A stretch of DNA of 64,000 nucleotides, from assembly GCF_003752405.1 (NCBI RefSeq), contig NZ_RKHK01000001.1:620001-684000 (forward strand). The letters run 5' to 3'. Below, in pieces: positions 27,808-37,055 of the stretch. Numbering within the stretch: the first letter of the stretch is position 1; the number at the start of each line of letters is the position of its first letter. The notes under the pieces are model-generated. The model was not told the origin of the DNA, did no database searches, and worked only from the letters and a program-made list of their open reading frames with translations. Source of the stretch: Bogoriella caseilytica. Lineage in GTDB: Bacteria; Actinomycetota; Actinomycetes; Actinomycetales; Actinomycetaceae. A program made the position numbers and the translations under genes.

Positions 27808-29322
27808 TCAGAGCCCCTGTGCCAAGCGATGGTACGCGGCATTCCACCGCAGTTCCTGGGCAAAACCGCGGGTGGTGGTGCCCTCGTCGATAACCGCCAA
27901 CTCCACCTCGGTCATCTCAGCGAGATCGGCGAAGGCTTCCAGGCCGGCCGCGGTGCTCAGTACCGTGTGGTGGGCCGCTCCTGCGGTCAGCCAGCACTCG
28001 GCCGAGGTGGCGAAGCCCGGGCGAGGCTCCCACACCGCGCGCGCCACCGGCAGGTTCGGCAGCGGCGCGTCCGGCGGCACCAGGTCGACCACGTTGGCCG
28101 TCAGCCGGAAGCGCTCCCGCAGGTCGGACATGGCCACCACCACGCCTTCGCCCGGATCGGCGTCGAAGACGAGACGGACCGGGTCCTCGCGGCCTCCGAT
28201 GCCCAGCGGATGGATCTCCACCTTCGGGGTGCTGGTGGTCAGGGAGGGGCAGATCTCCAGCATGTGCGCGCCGAGGATCTTCTCCTGGCCCGGCGTCATC
28301 TCGTAGGTGTAGTCCTCCATGAGGGACGCACCGCCCGGCAGGCCGTGGCCCATGACCTTCGCGGCCCGCACCAGCAGCGCGGTCTTCCAGTCGCCCTCGG
28401 CGCCGAAGCCGTAGCCCTGGGCCATCAGGCGCTGCACGGACATGCCGGGGAGCTGGCGCAGGGCGCCGAGGTCCTCGAAATTGGTGGTGAAGGCCTCGAA
28501 GCCGCCCTCCTCCAGGAAGGAGCGCAGACCGGCTTCGAGGCGCGCGCTGTAGGCCAGGGAGTCGCGGCGGTCGCCGCCTGCACGCAGCTCGGGCACCACG
28601 TCGTAGGTCTCGTCGTACTCGGCCAGTAGCTGGTCGATCTCGGCGTCGCTGACTGCCGCAACCCGCTCGGCGAGGTCGTTCACGCCCCAGGTGTTGACCG
28701 AGACGCCCAGACGGATCTCCGCCTCGGTCTTGTCCCCCTCGGTGACGGCCACGTTGCGCATGTTGTCGCCGAAACGGGCCAGCTTGAGGTTCGTCAGGGC
28801 ATCCCGGCCGGCGGCAGCGCGCACCCAGGCGCCCACCTTGCTGCGCACGCGCGGGTCACTGGCGTGGCCGACCACGTTCTTGCGGCGCTGCCCGGTGCGG
28901 GTGGCGATGTAACCGAACTCGCGGTCGCCGTGCGCAGCCTGGTTGAGGTTCATGAAGTCCATGTCGATCTCCGCCCACGGCAGAGCGACATTGGCCTGGG
29001 TGTGGAAGTGCAGCAGCGGCTTGTCCAGCGCTTCCAGCCCGAGGATCCACATCTTGGCCGGGGAGAAGGTGTGCATCCAGACGATCACGCCCAGGCAGTT
29101 CTCGTCGGCGTTGGCCTCCAGGGCCGCGCGGCGGATCGCATCACGGTCGGTGAGCACCGGTTTCCAGACCACCTCGGCTGGTATCTCGGCGCCGTCGGCG
29201 AGGGTGCGAGCCACCTGCTGGGACTGTTCCGCGACCTGGCGCAGCGTCTCCTCGCCGTAGAGGTGCTGGGAGCCGGTGAGGAACCAGATCGTCTTGCCTG
29301 CGTACGGGTCCTGCATGGTCAT
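27808..29322 (-). CDS. araA: L-arabinose isomerase
   Basis: This 504-residue enzyme converts L-arabinose to L-ribulose using Mn2+. The N-terminal [20 protein letters not shown] is the family signature, and [18 protein letters not shown] and [17 protein letters not shown] are further conserved segments. Length fits the family. Its ATG overlaps the araD stop (29319-29322), so it is the third gene of araB-araD-araA. No arabinose transporter is encoded nearby; uptake must be elsewhere. Confidence 0.97.
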   Translation of the reverse strand: MTMQDPYAGKTIWFLTGSQHLYGEETLRQVAEQSQQVARTLADGAEIPAEVVWKPVLTDRDAIRRAALEANADENCLGVIVWMHTFSPAKMWILGLEALDKPLLHFHTQANVALPWAEIDMDFMNLNQAAHGDREFGYIATRTGQRRKNVVGHASDPRVRSKVGAWVRAAAGRDALTNLKLARFGDNMRNVAVTEGDKTEAEIRLGVSVNTWGVNDLAERVAAVSDAEIDQLLAEYDETYDVVPELRAGGDRRDSLAYSARLEAGLRSFLEEGGFEAFTTNFEDLGALRQLPGMSVQRLMAQGYGFGAEGDWKTALLVRAAKVMGHGLPGGASLMEDYTYEMTPGQEKILGAHMLEICPSLTTSTPKVEIHPLGIGGREDPVRLVFDADPGEGVVVAMSDLRERFRLTANVVDLVPPDAPLPNLPVARAVWEPRPGFATSAECWLTAGAAHHTVLSTAAGLEAFADLAEMTEVELAVIDEGTTTRGFAQELRWNAAYHRLAQGL

Positions 29323-30092
29323 GAACCGGCCTCCTCGCCGTGGTGGGGATCCTGCTGCTGCTCAGGCTGCTTGCCGCCCTGGCCGTAGACGTTCTGGTAG
29401 CGGGCGTAGAGGGAATCAATATGGGCCTGTTCGATGCGCTGCACCTCGCCGAGCTGACGCGCCACGTGCACCGTGCGTGCCACCTCCTCGCACATCACCG
29501 CGGCCTTGACCGCGGCGCGGGCGTCCTTGCCGATGGTGAAGGGGCCGTGTTGAGCCATGAGCACCGCCGGCGAGCGCGACTCGCGCAGGGTGTCCACGAT
29601 GCCGCGGCCGATGGAGTCGTCGCCGATGAGGGCGAAGGGGCCGACGGGGATGTCCCCGCCGAACTCATCCGCCATCATCGTCAGCACGCACGGGATCGCT
29701 TCATGGCGCGCAGCCCAGGCGGTGGCGTAGGTGGAGTGAGTGTGGACCACACCGCCGACGTGCTCCATGTGCCGGTAGACGTAGGCGTGCGCCGCGGTGT
29801 CCGAGGACGGCTGCAGCCGGGCCGGGGTGCCGTCGTCGATCTTCTCGCCGTCCAGGGTGCAGACCACCATCACCTCGGCGGCCAGATCGTCGTACGAGAC
29901 CCCGGACGGCTTGATGACGAACAGACCGGGCAGGCCGGCCTCCTCGGTGCCCGGAACCCGTTCGGAGACGTTGCCCGCGGTCCAGACCACCAGTTCGTTG
30001 CGTGGCAGCTCGGCATGCAGTGCGGCGACGCGCTCGCGGGTGGCTGCCACATGCTGGCGCAGCGCCTCGGGCAGGTCGGTGAGTGTGAGCAT
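29319..30092 (-). CDS. araD: L-ribulose-5-phosphate 4-epimerase
   Basis: This 257-residue class II aldolase-like epimerase makes D-xylulose 5-phosphate. Motifs: GNVSERVPG (phosphate binding), [10 protein letters not shown], zinc ligands in [13 protein letters not shown], and ACE-like region [14 protein letters not shown] 30092 follows GGAGGAA by 3-5 nt. The final ~20 residues are Gln/His-rich ([13 protein letters not shown]), a tail beyond the usual ~230 residues. It lies 23 bases downstream of the kinase gene and overlaps araA. Confidence 0.96.
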   Translation of the reverse strand: MLTLTDLPEALRQHVAATRERVAALHAELPRNELVVWTAGNVSERVPGTEEAGLPGLFVIKPSGVSYDDLAAEVMVVCTLDGEKIDDGTPARLQPSSDTAAHAYVYRHMEHVGGVVHTHSTYATAWAARHEAIPCVLTMMADEFGGDIPVGPFALIGDDSIGRGIVDTLRESRSPAVLMAQHGPFTIGKDARAAVKAAVMCEEVARTVHVARQLGEVQRIEQAHIDSLYARYQNVYGQGGKQPEQQQDPHHGEEAGS

Positions 30093-30115
30093 CGTTCCTC
30101 CAGTTCCTGCTGCGC

Positions 30116-31714
30116 TCAGCGCAGGGTCTCCACGGCGGTGCGCTGGATGTCCACGCCGGCGGCGTAGGTCTCGAGCCACGTGGAGTAGCCGGCCACGTCC
30201 TCGGCGTCGGGCTCGACGACCTGGAGCGCGGCTTCGGCGAAAACGCGCTCGCTCAGGTACTCGCTCAGGGACGACCCCTCGCCATGACGCCGGTAGGCGG
30301 CCAGCACGGCCATGCCCCACGCGCCCCCCTCGGCGGCCGTGTCGCCCACGGCCACCGGCGCGCCCAGCGCGGCGGCGAGCAGGCGCTGCGCGACTCCAGC
30401 GGTGCGGAAGAGCCCGCCATGGGCAAACATCGCCTCGAGTCGGACGCCCTCGGCATCCAGCACCCGCATACCCAGGGAGAGGGTGCCGAAGATGCCGTAG
30501 ACCTGGGTGCGGGCGAAGTTGGCCAGGCTCAGCCGGCTTCCCGGGGTGCGCACCACCATCGGACGCCCCTCGTTCACCCCGGTGATCGGCTCTCCGGCGA
30601 GGTAGTTGTAGGCGAGCAGGCCGCCGCCATCGGCATCACCTTCGAGCGCTGCGCCGAGCAGGGCGGCGTAGACTTCGCCCGGCTCGGCCGGGCTGCCGAG
30701 CGCCGCAGCGAACTGGCCGAGAAGCTCAGCCCAGGCACCGAGTTCGCTGGCGCCGTTGTTGCAGTGCACCATGGCCACCGGATCACCGGCTGGGGTGGTG
30801 ACGAGATCGATCTCGTGATGCACCCGCTTCAGGGGGCCTTCGAGCACCACCATGGCGAAGATCGAGGTGCCGGCGCTGACGTTGCCGGTGCGCGGGGCCA
30901 CCGAGTTGGTGGCCACCATGCCGGTACCGGCGTCGCCCTCGGGCGGGCACAGCGGGATGCCGGGCTGCAGCGTGCCGGTCGGGTCCAGTGCGGCCGCACC
31001 TTCGGCGGTCAGTGAGCCGGCTTCGGCGCCGGCGTCGAGAACGCGCGGGAGAAGCTCGGCCAGCGGCCGGGTCGGGCGAGTCGCAGCCTGGGCCGCGAGC
31101 GTGTCGAAGTCGGCGAGCATGTCCGCGTGGTAGGCGCCATCCTGGATGGGAAACATGCCTGAGGCGTCACCGACACCGAGGACCTTCTCCCCCGTGAGGC
31201 GCCAGTGCACGTAGCCCGCGAGCGTGGTGAGGAAATCAACCTGCGGCACATGCGCCTCGCCGTCCAGGACGGCCTGGTACAGGTGCGCAATCGACCAGCG
31301 CAGCGGGATGTTCTGGCCGAAGAGCTCGGTGAGCTGCTCGGCCGCCGCGCCGGTGCTGGTGTTGCGCCACGTGCGGAAGGGCACCAGCTGGTCACCGGCA
31401 GCGTCGAAGGCGAGGTAGCCGTGCATCATCGCTGAGACGCCGAGCGCCCCGGCCGTCGTGGGCCGCACCCCGTGACGCTCCTCGGCATCGCCGAGCAGTG
31501 CGGCACAAGCGGCCTGCACGCCTGACCAGACCTCGTCGAGGGAGTAGGTCCACACCTTGTCGAGGTAGCTGTTCTCCCACTCGCTTCCGCCAGTGGCGAG
31601 CACCTGGTGGTCCTCGTCGATCAGGCAGGCCTTGATGCGGGTGGATCCCAGCTCGATCCCGATGGCGGTGCGGCCCTCGCGGATGGCCGCTGCGCTCTGT
31701 TCCTGCGGAGACAT
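30116..31714 (-). CDS. araB: Ribulokinase-type FGGY carbohydrate kinase
   Basis: The 532-residue kinase would phosphorylate L-ribulose. The N-terminal phosphate motif is IGIELGSTRIKACLID, the mid-region has GNVSAGTSIFAMVV, and the C-terminal adenosine motif region is EGGAWGMAVLAAYRRHG. It is not the long (~560 aa) proteobacterial AraB type but resembles the shorter FGGY kinases found with araA and araD in Gram-positives. Position, first in araB-araD-araA, supports the role. ATG 31714 follows GAAGGAG. It is preceded by a clear promoter with an overlapping operator. Confidence 0.88.
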   Translation of the reverse strand: MSPQEQSAAAIREGRTAIGIELGSTRIKACLIDEDHQVLATGGSEWENSYLDKVWTYSLDEVWSGVQAACAALLGDAEERHGVRPTTAGALGVSAMMHGYLAFDAAGDQLVPFRTWRNTSTGAAAEQLTELFGQNIPLRWSIAHLYQAVLDGEAHVPQVDFLTTLAGYVHWRLTGEKVLGVGDASGMFPIQDGAYHADMLADFDTLAAQAATRPTRPLAELLPRVLDAGAEAGSLTAEGAAALDPTGTLQPGIPLCPPEGDAGTGMVATNSVAPRTGNVSAGTSIFAMVVLEGPLKRVHHEIDLVTTPAGDPVAMVHCNNGASELGAWAELLGQFAAALGSPAEPGEVYAALLGAALEGDADGGGLLAYNYLAGEPITGVNEGRPMVVRTPGSRLSLANFARTQVYGIFGTLSLGMRVLDAEGVRLEAMFAHGGLFRTAGVAQRLLAAALGAPVAVGDTAAEGGAWGMAVLAAYRRHGEGSSLSEYLSERVFAEAALQVVEPDAEDVAGYSTWLETYAAGVDIQRTAVETLR

Positions 31715-31762
31715 GCTCTTGGCTCCTTCGCCTGGCGAGCCGGGCGGTGACCCGGCGCTTCC

Positions 31763-31798
31763 ATCGTTGATGTTAACGATCACACCTATGCAGTTCAA
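31763..31798 (-). promoter_or_regulatory. araB promoter with LacI-type operator over the -10
   Basis: On the minus strand TTGAAC (31798-31793), 17 bases, then TAACAT (31775-31770) form a good promoter. The inverted repeat ATCGTT-N6-AACGAT (31763-31780) covers the -10, so repressor binding would block araBDA. The likely binder is the LacI-type protein encoded directly upstream. Confidence 0.7.
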
Positions 31799-32820
31799 GC
31801 GGCGGGCGAGCTGGTCGAGGATCGCAGCACCAGTGAGGGCGCCACGGTCACCGAGGCGCCCGGCAACTCACCGAACGCCTGCAACAGCGCCCGGATCGCC
31901 TGATCACCCAGCTCGGTGAAGGGCTGGCGCACAGTGGTCAGCGCCGGTCCGAAGAATCCGGCCGCATCGACGTCGTCGAACCCCGCCACCGACACCTCGC
32001 CCGGCACCGTCCAACCGGCTTCCTGGCAGGCCCGCACAGCGCCCAATGCCACGTAGTCGTTGGCCGCGAAGATCGCCGTGGGTGGCTCCGCCTCAGCCAG
32101 TAGGCGCTGCGTGGCGGCATGCCCGTCCGCCGCTCCCCAGCCAGCGACGTCGACCAGTCGTGGCTCCAGGCCCGCAGCCAGGAGCTCCTCGCGCCAACCG
32201 GCTCCGCGTTCGCGCGCATCGAACCACTCCGCGGGACCGGCCAGGTGCACCATGCGCCGGTGACCCAGATCGATCAGGTGCCGGGCGGCCTCGCGCGCTC
32301 CCTGGCGCTGGTCCACCCGGACCGACTGCACGGCCACGCCGGGCTCCGGTCCAGCGCCGACGAGCACCATGGGAAGCTGACCCACCATGCGCTGGGCGGT
32401 ACGGGCCATCTCCGCGATCGGGGCGATCACGATGATGCCCTCCACGTGGTGACCGAGGAAGAAGCTCATGACCTGTTCAGCGGTCGCCGCATCGGAACCC
32501 CTGACCACGGTGAGCACCGTGGCATAGCCCGCTTCGCGGGCGGCCTCCTCGATGGCGATCGTCACCCGCGTGGGACCGAAGAGCGCATCGCCGGGGCTGA
32601 CCACGCCGATCAGGCCGGTCCGCCGGGTGCGCAGGGCGCGTGCGGACATGTTGCGCCGATAGCCCAGCGCGGCGATCGCCTTCTCCACCCGAGCCCGAGT
32701 TTCCGGGCGCACCAACTCAGGGTTGTTGAGCACGCGCGAGACAGTCTGGTGTGAGACTCCGGCTCTGGCCGCGACGTCAGACATTGACGGCGCACCGGAC
32801 GGGGTGACCTGAGTTCTCAC
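31795..32820 (-). CDS. LacI family regulator, likely arabinose-operon repressor
   Basis: This is a 341-residue protein. The HTH VAARAGVSHQTVSRVLN is followed by a hinge with YRRNMSARALRTRRTGLIG and a periplasmic-binding-protein-like effector domain. It starts with GTG at 32820 after GAGGAG. It lies immediately upstream of araB on the same strand, and the araB promoter -35 overlaps its final codons. Adjacency and the operator over the araB -10 suggest it represses araBDA and responds to arabinose. This is inferred, not shown. Confidence 0.88.
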   Translation of the reverse strand: MRTQVTPSGAPSMSDVAARAGVSHQTVSRVLNNPELVRPETRARVEKAIAALGYRRNMSARALRTRRTGLIGVVSPGDALFGPTRVTIAIEEAAREAGYATVLTVVRGSDAATAEQVMSFFLGHHVEGIIVIAPIAEMARTAQRMVGQLPMVLVGAGPEPGVAVQSVRVDQRQGAREAARHLIDLGHRRMVHLAGPAEWFDARERGAGWREELLAAGLEPRLVDVAGWGAADGHAATQRLLAEAEPPTAIFAANDYVALGAVRACQEAGWTVPGEVSVAGFDDVDAAGFFGPALTTVRQPFTELGDQAIRALLQAFGELPGASVTVAPSLVLRSSTSSPAA

Positions 32821-32885
32821 GGGGCTCCTCGGTGCAGCGGCTCTACGGAGAGTGTAGTGGGGCTCACTCTCGCTCCGCGCCCCGA

Positions 32886-34289
32886 TCAGGACCCGGCGGC
32901 TCGCACGCCGACGCCGTGGTGCTCACGCAGCAGATCGGCCAGAGCGGTGCGTTCCTGGGTGCTGGCGAACTCCCAGCTCGCGGCGTGTTCCGCGGCGTCC
33001 TGGGGCGACATCCCTCGGAAGAGCTCCTCGAATTCCGCCAGCAGCGGCTCGGCGAGCAGGATGGAGCGGAAGACCTGATCCAACCAGCGCTCGGGACCCC
33101 ACGGGTAGGGATCGAAGTGCGGGAACTCGGCGGCGAACAGTTCCGTGAGAGGTTCCATGAGGTGACGCACGCCTGCATCGGAGCTGCCCCACTGGTCCAC
33201 ACCCAGCCGCGCTTTTGCCTGGAGCATCGGGGCGATGCGCTGCACGTACCGGCTTTGCGGTGAGGCGACCTGGACGCCCTGCAATCCGAGATCCTTGTAG
33301 GTCCACAGACTCCAGCTCGCGCCCGCCTCCCGGTACACCTGCAGCTGGTCTTCCAGGAGCGCCAGTCGCTCGGCATCGATATCGGGCACACCGGTGTACT
33401 GCGGACCGAACTCCCCCACCCAGATCGGTGTTCCCGTGCGCCGCTGGAACTCAGTGCGTCGGTCGAACACCCCGCGCAGAGCCTCGGAGTCGAACCAGCG
33501 CCCCTCGGTCTCGCCGGGGTACCGGGCTTCGGGGATCATGCCCGGACGGGCGTAGTCGTGGGCGGTGTAGACGGTGTTGGCCATCGGCTCGTCGAACATC
33601 GAGAAATCCGTCGAGTAGGTATTACCGTCCAGGAAGAGCACATGCCGCGGGTCGACCGCGCGGATGGCCTTTTCGAGGCGAGCGTAGTAGGGGGCCAGAC
33701 GCTCTCCGGTGCGGTCGGCCGGTTCGTTCATCGGGTTGTAGCCAGCCACCGTTGGCTCATCCTTGTAACGATCGGCGAGGACTTCCCAGAGGTGGACCAC
33801 CCGATCCTGGAAGTGCCGGTGATCCCAGAACGTGTCCCAGTGCGTGGGGTTATCGGAGTGCCAGTGTTGGTTCTGGGCTCCAGGAAGGGCGTGGAGGTCC
33901 AGAATGACCCAGAGATTGTTGCGCCGGCATACCGAGACCGCCTCATCGAGCAGTCGCAGCCCTTTTTCTTTGATCTCGAAAGGCGCCATGTCGTCCTCGA
34001 GGTGCCGGTAGTTCACGGGCAGCCGGACCGAGTTGCACCCGAGCGAGCTCAGGTACGCAGCGTCGGCGTCGCTGAAGAACCCCTTCTCGAAGGTGTCGAA
34101 GAAGCGGGTGTACCCCTCCTCCCCGAGTGCGGACCGTAACGCCTGACGCTGCAAGGTCTCCGTCGAGGGATAGCCGGTAATGAAGTTCTCCATGTTCAGC
34201 CAGCCGCCCAGGCCGAAGCCTGTCAGCACCACCGTCTCCCCTGATTGGTTCACCAGACGCGCACCGTCGACAGAGATCCATTCCGGCAT
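32886..34289 (-). CDS. Glycoside hydrolase family 5-like glycosidase (cytoplasmic)
   Basis: This 467-residue TIM-barrel enzyme has GYNPMNEPAD, containing the acid/base Glu, and PIWVGEFGPQY, containing the nucleophile Glu, as expected of clan GH-A/GH5. There is no signal peptide, so it probably cleaves imported oligosaccharides. ATG 34289 follows AAGGAG. It is divergent from the aldo/keto reductase gene, and a shared operator sits between their overlapping promoters, tying it to the fucoside cluster. The glycosidic specificity cannot be read from sequence alone. Confidence 0.85.
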   Translation of the reverse strand: MPEWISVDGARLVNQSGETVVLTGFGLGGWLNMENFITGYPSTETLQRQALRSALGEEGYTRFFDTFEKGFFSDADAAYLSSLGCNSVRLPVNYRHLEDDMAPFEIKEKGLRLLDEAVSVCRRNNLWVILDLHALPGAQNQHWHSDNPTHWDTFWDHRHFQDRVVHLWEVLADRYKDEPTVAGYNPMNEPADRTGERLAPYYARLEKAIRAVDPRHVLFLDGNTYSTDFSMFDEPMANTVYTAHDYARPGMIPEARYPGETEGRWFDSEALRGVFDRRTEFQRRTGTPIWVGEFGPQYTGVPDIDAERLALLEDQLQVYREAGASWSLWTYKDLGLQGVQVASPQSRYVQRIAPMLQAKARLGVDQWGSSDAGVRHLMEPLTELFAAEFPHFDPYPWGPERWLDQVFRSILLAEPLLAEFEELFRGMSPQDAAEHAASWEFASTQERTALADLLREHHGVGVRAAGS

Positions 34290-34345
34290 GTCAGCACTCC
34301 TTCGGGCTGAGGGGCGAAGCGGCGGCGTCCTACCGGCCCACCCGC

Positions 34346-34398
34346 TTGACGTGGTCACCTTCGCCTCCTACGTTAAGCGAAACGTTTCATTCTGTGAA
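34346..34398. promoter_or_regulatory. Divergent promoter pair with one LacI-type operator (GH5 / aldo-keto reductase)
   Basis: Plus strand: TTGACG (34346-34351), 17 bases, TACGTT (34369-34374). Minus strand: TTCACA (34398-34393), 17 bases, TAACGT (34375-34370). The two -10 boxes overlap. The perfect palindrome GAAACGTTTC (34379-34388) lies in the minus spacer and at the plus start point, so one bound repressor would shut both directions. Confidence 0.7.
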
Positions 34399-34408
34399 GG
34401 GGGAACGC

Positions 34409-35494
34409 ATGACCTCAGGGACAGCCGTTCAGCACCCCAGCCGCCAACTCGCCTCGGGGGCTCACATCCCGATCATCGGACTGGGGACCTTCGGCTCGGA
34501 CCGCTACGGATCGGCAGAGGTCTCCGCAGCCACGGCGGGAGCCATCGAGGCTGGCTACCGACTCATCGATTGCGCCGCCGTCTACGGCAATGAGGCAGAG
34601 ATCGGCGCCGTGCTGGAAGCGGCCTTCGACCAGGTCGCGCCACGCGAGGACTTCTTCGTGATGTCGAAGGTGTGGAACGACGCCCACCGGCCGGCGGACG
34701 CCGTCGCCTCCGTGGAGAGGTCGCTGCGCGATCTCCGTGTGGACCACCTCGATGCCGTCTTCCCGCACTGGCCGTTCCCGAACCACCACCCACCCGGCGC
34801 GGACGGTGACGACCGCGATCCGCAAGCGCGCCCCTACGAGCATGAGCGGTTCATGGACTTGTGGTCCGCCCTGGAGGCCTTGGTCGACCAGGGCCTCATC
34901 CGGCATCTCGGCACCTCGAACATGACGATCCCGAAGCTGGAACTCGTGCTGCGTGACGCCAAGATCCGGCCCGAACTCAATGAGATGGAGCTCCATCCCT
35001 CTTTCCAGCAGCCCGAGCTCTTCCGATTCTGCCTGGACCACGGGATCCAACCCATCGGTTACTCGCCCCTCGGCTCCCCCTCGCGACCCGCGCGAGACCG
35101 AAGTTCCGAGGACGTCGTCGACATCGACGATCCGGTCGTAGCTCGCATCGCGCAGGACCACCAGGTCCACCCGGCGCTGATCTGCCTGAAGTGGGCGGTT
35201 GCGCGCGGGCAGATCCCGATCCCCTTCTCCGTGAAGCCCCGCCAGCTCGAGGCCAATCTGGCAGCGGTGCTGACCGACCCTCTGACCCCGGCGGAGCTTG
35301 AGGCCCTGCGATCCACCGATCGCAACAGCCGGTTGATCAAGGGCCAGGTCTTCCTCTGGCCGGGCGCCACCTCTTGGCTCGACCTCTGGGACGTCGACGG
35401 GACCATTCCCGGGTGGAACGGCTACGGCTCGATCCTCGAACATGCCTCACCGCGCTCGGCGTCTGCTCAAGAAGCCCGGAAGCGCCCATGCTGA
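34409..35494 (+). CDS. Aldo/keto reductase
   Basis: This 361-residue (alpha/beta)8 NADPH-dependent oxidoreductase has IPIIGLGTFGSDRYG at the N-terminus, DCAAVYGNEAEIG with the catalytic Asp and Tyr, SKVWN with the catalytic Lys, and VKPRQLEANL near the cofactor 2'-phosphate site. It may oxidise or reduce fucose or another released sugar; that is inferred from context only. ATG 34409 follows GAAGGGGGAA. Its stop overlaps the next gene. It is longer than typical AKRs (~280-320) by a C-terminal ~40-residue extension. Confidence 0.88.
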   Translation: MTSGTAVQHPSRQLASGAHIPIIGLGTFGSDRYGSAEVSAATAGAIEAGYRLIDCAAVYGNEAEIGAVLEAAFDQVAPREDFFVMSKVWNDAHRPADAVASVERSLRDLRVDHLDAVFPHWPFPNHHPPGADGDDRDPQARPYEHERFMDLWSALEALVDQGLIRHLGTSNMTIPKLELVLRDAKIRPELNEMELHPSFQQPELFRFCLDHGIQPIGYSPLGSPSRPARDRSSEDVVDIDDPVVARIAQDHQVHPALICLKWAVARGQIPIPFSVKPRQLEANLAAVLTDPLTPAELEALRSTDRNSRLIKGQVFLWPGATSWLDLWDVDGTIPGWNGYGSILEHASPRSASAQEARKRPC

Positions 35495-35895
35495 AGTACG
35501 ACCTGACCCACCCCCCGCTCATCGCGGCCTTGGCGAGCGCGGGCCACGGCGACCGGATTCTCATCGCCGACGGCAATTTTCCCTCGCTCGCCATGACCTC
35601 CCCGCAAGCCCGGTTGATCCATCTGAACCTCGCACCGGACTTGCTCACCACCACAGCAGTGCTCCGCCCCATCCTCAGCGCCGTGAACCCGGAGAGTGCG
35701 GTCATGATGGAGGCACGGGACCCGGCGCCGGTGCAAGCCGAGCTCCGGGGCCTCCTCGGCGCCGGGGTGCCGGTCGACCACCTCGGACGATTCGCGTTCT
35801 ACGACCTGGCGAAATCTCGCGAGGTCGGGGTGGTGATTCAGACCGGTGACACCCGACCCTACGGCAACGTGGTGATCACCATCGGCATGCGCTGA
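35488..35895 (+). CDS. RbsD/FucU family sugar mutarotase (FucU-like)
   Basis: The 135-residue protein of the RbsD/FucU fold interconverts pyranose anomers. The N-terminal HPPLIAALASAGHGDRILIADGN carries the conserved active-site His region, and RPYGNVVITIG ends the protein. Association with an alpha-L-fucosidase favours FucU-like activity on L-fucose. It overlaps the aldo/keto reductase by 7 bases (ATGCTGA), so the two are translationally coupled. It converges with the LacI gene, whose stop is 1 base away. Confidence 0.87.
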   Translation: MLKYDLTHPPLIAALASAGHGDRILIADGNFPSLAMTSPQARLIHLNLAPDLLTTTAVLRPILSAVNPESAVMMEARDPAPVQAELRGLLGAGVPVDHLGRFAFYDLAKSREVGVVIQTGDTRPYGNVVITIGMR

Positions 35896-35896
35896 C

Positions 35897-36898
35897 TCAG
35901 GGGTCGTCCAGCCGCAGCACGGATCCGCCCGCAACGAACTGCGGGGCCAGCCGTGTCAGTTGCGGCGCCGCCTCGTCAGACGGCTCGGCCGCCAATCGCT
36001 GGAGGAGGATCTCGGCAGCACCTCGGCCGATGGCCGCGGTCGGCTGCGCGATGAGGGTCATCGGGGGCACCGTGACCTTGGCGAGGTCGACTCCGTCGAA
36101 ACCGACCAGGGAGATCTCCCTCCCGATGCGCAACCCGGACTCATTGATCGCGATGACCGCGCCCACGGTCAACTCGTAATTGGCGCAGAAGACCGCCGTG
36201 GGCCGCGTGGGTGCCCCCAGCATGCGCGCCATGGCCTCTCGTCCGGCAGAGACGACCAGCGGTTCAGCACCGTCGAACTCCTCCGGTAGGCACACTCCCA
36301 CCTCGCTCAGGGCCGACAGGAAGCCCTGCCGGCGCTGACGCATGGTCGAGACCGAGCGCTCTCCGCCCAGCAGAGCAATCCTCGTGTGCCCATGATCGAG
36401 CAGATGCCGCCCAGCCATGCGGCCGGCCGCCACGTTGTCGAGGAAGACCCCATCGGTATGCAGCTCGGGCGCCTCCCAGTCCACGACGACGATGGGCAGC
36501 CGGCCACGCACGTCGCGAAGCGCCGCCACATCGGAGGGAGTCGGCACGGTGATGATGCCCTCGACCATCCGCCGCAGCATGAGCTCCACGGCACGTCCGT
36601 CGGACTCCACACTCGTCGCCACGATCACGCTGTAGCCCGCAGCCCGCAGGGTCTCTTCCACGCTCGCCACGATGGTGAGGTGGAAGTCGTTGTTCAGGGC
36701 TGGGAGCAGCACTCCCACGGTGCTGGACCTCCGCCTCCTCAAGCTCCGTGCGATGTCGTTCGGCCGGTAGTCGAGCGTCTGCGCGGCCAGTTCGATCGCC
36801 GTCCGGTTCCGTTCGAGCACGGTCTTGCCGTTGAAGTATTTCGAGATGGTCGCCAGCGACAATCCGGTCTCTCGCTGAATGTCCTTGTAGCTGGCCAT
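35897..36898 (-). CDS. LacI family regulator of the fucoside cluster
   Basis: This is a 333-residue repressor. The HTH is YKDIQRETGLSLATISKYFN, followed by a hinge with NDIARSLRRRRSSTVGVLLP and an effector domain. ATG 36898 follows GGGAG. It is divergent from the sugar ABC transporter and converges with the FucU-like gene. Two related operators (34379-34388 and 36999-37012), both centred on AACGTT, lie in front of the genes it most likely controls. The effector is probably fucose or a fucoside (inference). Confidence 0.88.
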   Translation of the reverse strand: MASYKDIQRETGLSLATISKYFNGKTVLERNRTAIELAAQTLDYRPNDIARSLRRRRSSTVGVLLPALNNDFHLTIVASVEETLRAAGYSVIVATSVESDGRAVELMLRRMVEGIITVPTPSDVAALRDVRGRLPIVVVDWEAPELHTDGVFLDNVAAGRMAGRHLLDHGHTRIALLGGERSVSTMRQRRQGFLSALSEVGVCLPEEFDGAEPLVVSAGREAMARMLGAPTRPTAVFCANYELTVGAVIAINESGLRIGREISLVGFDGVDLAKVTVPPMTLIAQPTAAIGRGAAEILLQRLAAEPSDEAAPQLTRLAPQFVAGGSVLRLDDP

Positions 36899-36955
36899 GA
36901 TCTCCCTGTCACCCGGCACCCATGCCCGCGTGACGCCGAAATGGTCCACGACATG

Positions 36956-37012
36956 TTGACTACCCCCGCCGCCTACTCTAGCGTCTCGGAGCAGTAGAGC
37001 GTAACGTTTCGC
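36956..37012 (+). promoter_or_regulatory. Promoter and LacI-type operator of the fucoside ABC transporter
   Basis: TTGACT (36956-36961), 17 bases, TAGCGT (36979-36984). The near-palindrome GCGTAACGTTTCGC (36999-37012) follows just after the expected start point. It shares the core AACGTTTC with the operator at 34379-34388. Confidence 0.65.
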
Positions 37013-37055
37013 CCACGGCGTCCAGCTCTACGGCGCCACGACTCAAGGAGGAGTT

